DNA of 64,000 bases from Aurantiochytrium sp. KH105 (lineage: Eukaryota; Sar; Bigyra; Thraustochytrida; Thraustochytriidae). The position numbers and the translations under genes were made by a program. Location: NCBI GenBank assembly GCA_003116975.1, contig BGKB01000110.1:1-64000 (forward strand), read 5' to 3'. Of this stretch, positions 60,934-64,000 are shown one piece after another. Below the pieces are notes generated by a model that saw only the letters and a program-made list of their open reading frames with translations, made no database searches and had not been told where the DNA came from. The number at the start of each line of letters is the position of its first letter. The first letter of the stretch is position 1.

Positions 60934-61707
60934 GCTCGCGGGTTCTGGTCCAGGCGCGACGACCGAGGTGCAGGCAGGCCCGATAGCACAACGAAGAGCC
61001 TCCCGACGCGCAGCGTCTCTGCTGGTTTCTTGCCAGGTTCTGCGCGGCAGCGGCCAGCGCCCTCGCTCTCAGCTCGCGTCCCCGAACGGGGTCTAGGTCT
61101 CGGCCGTGGTCTCGTCTTCATCACGATCAATCAACGCTCGCTCGCGGTGGTTGGTCTCCGGGGTATCTCGGAGATACCTATTGCGGGGCAACATGGGTGT
61201 TTATACGTATTTTATAATCCCTTTGATGATATGCAATCTACGAGTCGGTATAATATAACGTGCAACATACCCCCCAGAGGCGCATAAAAGACCTTTTCAG
61301 ACCCTCTGTCATCTTTGCTTCTGCATCCCCACTGCATTTCTTTCCACGCCATCGCGCAGCATACCCCCCTTCCCGGCATCCTGCTTGGAACAGTCGCCCG
61401 AGTCTTCTTCTCATCCTCAAGAGGTTCTGCGCGCCGTCTTTGCAGCGTTCCCGCTCCGGCGGCGGCAGGAGAGCCCGGAGAGGAAAGGTCCCTCTCTCAT
61501 CAGTGAATAGAAGAGCCGCGCGTCGCGGTGCGGTGCGGTGCGGCGCCGAGTCAGCCCGCCAGCAGCCAGCATGGCCTGGCCATCGCCCGGGACCGGCGGC
61601 GCGCGTCCCCCTCTGTTCCTTTTCTTTTCTTCTTTTTGTTCAGTTTTCTCGACTGTTCTCTCGAGGTTCTTCTCCTTGTGCGCGCGGCGTTCATCGATAG
61701 TGCGCGT

Positions 61708-61763
<56 letters not shown>

Positions 61764-61767
61764 TCCT

Positions 61768-61810
<43 letters not shown>

Positions 61811-62062
61811 CGCTTGCTTGCTTGCTTGCTTATCGATAAGCGCACCTGGCGCGTCTGTATCCATCCATCGCTGCCGCTCCTCTGCCTCCGAATGCCCGCC
61901 GTCTCGCGCGGCAAAGAAGGATCTCGCGGGCCCGGAGCACAGCGAGACGGAGAGCGCGAGCGCGAGCGGGAGCGGGAAGGAGAGCGCGAGCGCGAGCGCG
62001 AGCGGGAGCGCGAGGGAGAGCGCGAGCAGGCGCGCGGGAGCGGGCGCGGAGAGGAGGAGAGG
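60934..62062. promoter_or_regulatory. Divergent region between importin alpha and aspartyl-tRNA synthetase
   Basis: AT-rich segments with TATAATATAA near 61249 and TTTATAATCC near 61209 could be core-promoter elements; that is a guess. A TTTC tract fills about 61706-61811 and GAGCGC-type repeats about 61945-62045. Confidence 0.5.
61706..61811. repeat. TTTC microsatellite
   Basis: About 26 TTTC tetramers with one interruption near 61765, followed by GCTT units. It keeps a frame open upstream of the synthetase, but that frame would give only a Phe/Leu/Ser repeat. Confidence 0.9.
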
Positions 62063-63919
62063 ATGGCGGAGGAGAAGCAACCGCCCGCCGAGGTGGCGGC
62101 GCTGCTGGCCGAGGTGACGGCGCAGGGCGCGCGCGTGCGCGACCTCAAGGCGCTGGTGAAGGAGGGCCAGGCCAGCGAGGAGGACGTGAAGGAGGCCGTG
62201 GGCAAGCTGCTGGAGCTCAAGGGACGCGTGCCCTCCGAGTGGTCGCAGGACAAGAAGAAGGACAGCGGCAAGAAGAAGAAGGACGCCGGCAAGGCCCAGG
62301 ACGAGCGCGCCAAGAAGAAGGAGCAGCGCCGGCTCGAGCGCGAGGCCGCCGTCCTCGCCAAGAAGGAAAAGGACAATGCCGAGACCAGCGCCGGCGTCCT
62401 CACCGAGACCTACGGTGACATCCCCCTCGTGCAGTCGCGCGCCGAGGATCGCAAGGGCCAGACCTGGACCGCCGTCAACAGGCTCACCGAGGAGAACGCG
62501 GGCACCGAGGTCCTCTGCCGCGGATACGTGCACACCGTGCGCGTCCAGTCCAAGATGGCCTTTGTCGTGCTCCGCCAGCACGTGGCCACCGTGCAGTGCG
62601 TCGTCACCGACACCAAGATGGCCAAGTGGTGCGCGACCCTCACGAGCGAGTCCATCGTCGACATCCGCGGCGCACTGGTCAAGGCCCCCCAGCCCACCAA
62701 GTGCACGCAGAGCGCCGTAGAGCTCCAGGTCAAGAGCCTCTTCGTCGTCAACCGCGCTGCCCTGGTGCTCCCCTTCCAGGTGGTCGATGCTGACCGCACG
62801 GTGGAGGAGCTCAAGGCAGCCGAAGCCAAGGCAGCCGAAGCCTCTGCCGAGGGGCGCGACGCCAAGCTAGTCTCCGTGGGTCAGGAGCTCAAGCTTGACC
62901 ACCGCCACCTTTCGCTGCGAACCCCTCTGCAGCAGGCCATCATGCGCGTCTCCTCGGCTGTCTGCCAGTATTTTCGCGAATTCTTGCACCAGGAGGGCTT
63001 TGTCGAGGTCCAGACCCCCAAGCTCCTCGGTGGTACCTCGGAGGGCGGCAGCGAGGTCTTCAAGACTCAATACTTTGGCCAGGACTGCTGCTTGGCCCAG
63101 TCTCCGCAACTGCACAAGCAGATTCTCGCCGCTTGCAGCGGCTTTGAGCGTGTCTTTGAGATCGGCCCCGTCTTCCGTGCCGAGAACAGCAACACGGCGC
63201 GCCACCTTTGCGAGTTCCACGGCCTCGATGTCGAAATGTGCTTCAAGGAGCACTACCATGAGGTGCTCGACCTGTTTTCTGACATGTTCTTTCACATCTT
63301 TGACTCCCTCAACGAGAAGAACAGCGTTGAGCTCGAGACCATCCGCAACTACTTTCCCAACGACCCGGTCGTCTACCGGCCAGCGAAAGAGCTCGAGGGC
63401 AAGATTAACACGGTCGGCACCAAGAGCAACACGCTCCTTCTCACCTACAAGGAGGGCATCGCGCTTCTCCGCGAGGACGGCATCGGCGCCGACGAGGCCC
63501 CGGACCTCGAGGACATGTCGACCCCGATCGAGAAGCGCCTCGGTGCCCTTGTCAAGCAAAAGTACGGAGTGGACTGGTACTTTCTCGACAAGTTCCCCAT
63601 GCAGGTCCGTCCCTTTTACACCATGGTGGACCCTGAAAACTCGGACTACTCCAACTCGTACGATTTCATGTTGCGCAACCAGGAGATCATGTCTGGCGCG
63701 CAACGTGTGCACGACCCCGACATGCTGAGCGAGGCCATTGCCCGCAAGGAGATCCCGGTCGAGTCTCTCAAGTTTTACATTGATGCCTTCAAGCATGGTG
63801 CTCAGCCCCATGGTGGTGGTGGTATTGGCCTCGAGCGTCTCGTCATGCTCTTCACGGGCTGCCCCAACATTCGTAACAGCTGCTTCTTTGTCCGTGACCC
63901 TTCGCGTCTTACCCCCTAA
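62063..63919 (+). CDS. DARS1: Cytosolic aspartyl-tRNA synthetase with N-terminal WHEP domain
   Basis: 618 aa from the ATG at 62063 (ggATGGcg). The frame is open upstream but runs through the TTTC and GAGCGC repeats, so the start is set here. Residues about 9-55 form a WHEP domain (VTAQGARVRDLKA, then DVKEAVGKLLELK), followed by a Lys-rich linker (about 65-95). The OB-fold anticodon-binding domain covers about 140-240. The class II catalytic core follows: motif 1 around FVEVQTPKLLGG, motif 2 at GPVFRAENSNTARHL, motif 3 at GGGGIGLERLVML, and the ending DPSRLTP as in eukaryotic cytosolic AspRS. It charges tRNA-Asp with aspartate. The WHEP domain probably binds tRNA or partner proteins. Confidence 0.95.
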   Translation: MAEEKQPPAEVAALLAEVTAQGARVRDLKALVKEGQASEEDVKEAVGKLLELKGRVPSEWSQDKKKDSGKKKKDAGKAQDERAKKKEQRRLEREAAVLAKKEKDNAETSAGVLTETYGDIPLVQSRAEDRKGQTWTAVNRLTEENAGTEVLCRGYVHTVRVQSKMAFVVLRQHVATVQCVVTDTKMAKWCATLTSESIVDIRGALVKAPQPTKCTQSAVELQVKSLFVVNRAALVLPFQVVDADRTVEELKAAEAKAAEASAEGRDAKLVSVGQELKLDHRHLSLRTPLQQAIMRVSSAVCQYFREFLHQEGFVEVQTPKLLGGTSEGGSEVFKTQYFGQDCCLAQSPQLHKQILAACSGFERVFEIGPVFRAENSNTARHLCEFHGLDVEMCFKEHYHEVLDLFSDMFFHIFDSLNEKNSVELETIRNYFPNDPVVYRPAKELEGKINTVGTKSNTLLLTYKEGIALLREDGIGADEAPDLEDMSTPIEKRLGALVKQKYGVDWYFLDKFPMQVRPFYTMVDPENSDYSNSYDFMLRNQEIMSGAQRVHDPDMLSEAIARKEIPVESLKFYIDAFKHGAQPHGGGGIGLERLVMLFTGCPNIRNSCFFVRDPSRLTP

Positions 63920-64000
63920 AAACCAAACTAAAAACAATACAAAAGCACAAGTTGAGAGTTTCCTCATGGATGGTGCAATACTATGACTGCATGCCTTGTT
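63920..64000. other. 3' flank of the synthetase gene
   Basis: A-rich sequence after the stop at 63917-63919, presumably the 3' UTR. Confidence 0.5.

Noticed and set aside
61538-62062. N-terminal extension of the synthetase frame, including an ATG at 61571
   Set aside because: Would translate the TTTC tract into Phe/Leu/Ser repeats and the GAGCGC tract into Arg/Glu repeats. The WHEP domain starts just after the ATG at 62063.

Overview
The window is nuclear DNA from a GC-rich, intron-poor protist. Long uninterrupted exons, eukaryote-only families (Nup54, importin alpha, WASP, kinesin, HMGB) and GC-biased third codon positions fit a stramenopile of the labyrinthulid/thraustochytrid type (Aurantiochytrium/Hondaea-like). 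The lineage is an inference from gene style, not from a marker gene. I saw no rRNA, tRNA, CRISPR array, viral gene or intact transposon. Assembly gaps lie at 21853-22078 and 43648-43672, and one ambiguous base at 18078.

Layout. 0.3-17.4 kb is a compact block: an unknown gene (-), an HMG-box/histone-fold protein ending in a PIP box (+), an unknown gene (+), a Nup54-like FG nucleoporin (-), a kinesin-3-like motor (+), a WASP-family actin nucleation factor (-), a LACTB2-like metallo-beta-lactamase (-) and a two-box HMGB protein (-). 17.4-48.9 kb is sparse. It holds two bZIP factors arranged tail to tail (24.4-25.7 + and 27.9-28.9 -), an exon next to the large gap, two proteins sharing an unusual C-terminal Cys/His-plus-basic-helix module, also tail to tail (36.9-38.4 + and 41.9-43.5 -), and an ankyrin protein between them. 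The long stretches upstream of these regulators carry only simple repeats and a cluster of CCACTGTG motifs. 48.9-64 kb is compact again: a 2560-residue channel, a secreted type-B carboxylesterase (-), importin alpha (-) and a cytosolic aspartyl-tRNA synthetase with an N-terminal WHEP domain (+).

The standout is the channel at 48894-56576. It packs four K+-channel-like pore units into one chain, like the pseudotetrameric CNGK channels described in animals and choanoflagellates, has several cNMP-binding-like folds, and ends in what reads as an RGS domain. A cyclic-nucleotide-type channel covalently joined to a G-protein regulator is an architecture I do not know to have been described. Also notable are the HMG box/CHRAC15-like histone fold/PIP-box fusion, the shared CCHC-type module of the two paralogues, and the WHEP-AspRS fusion. 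Apart from divergent or convergent spacing, I see no evidence that neighbouring genes act in one pathway.
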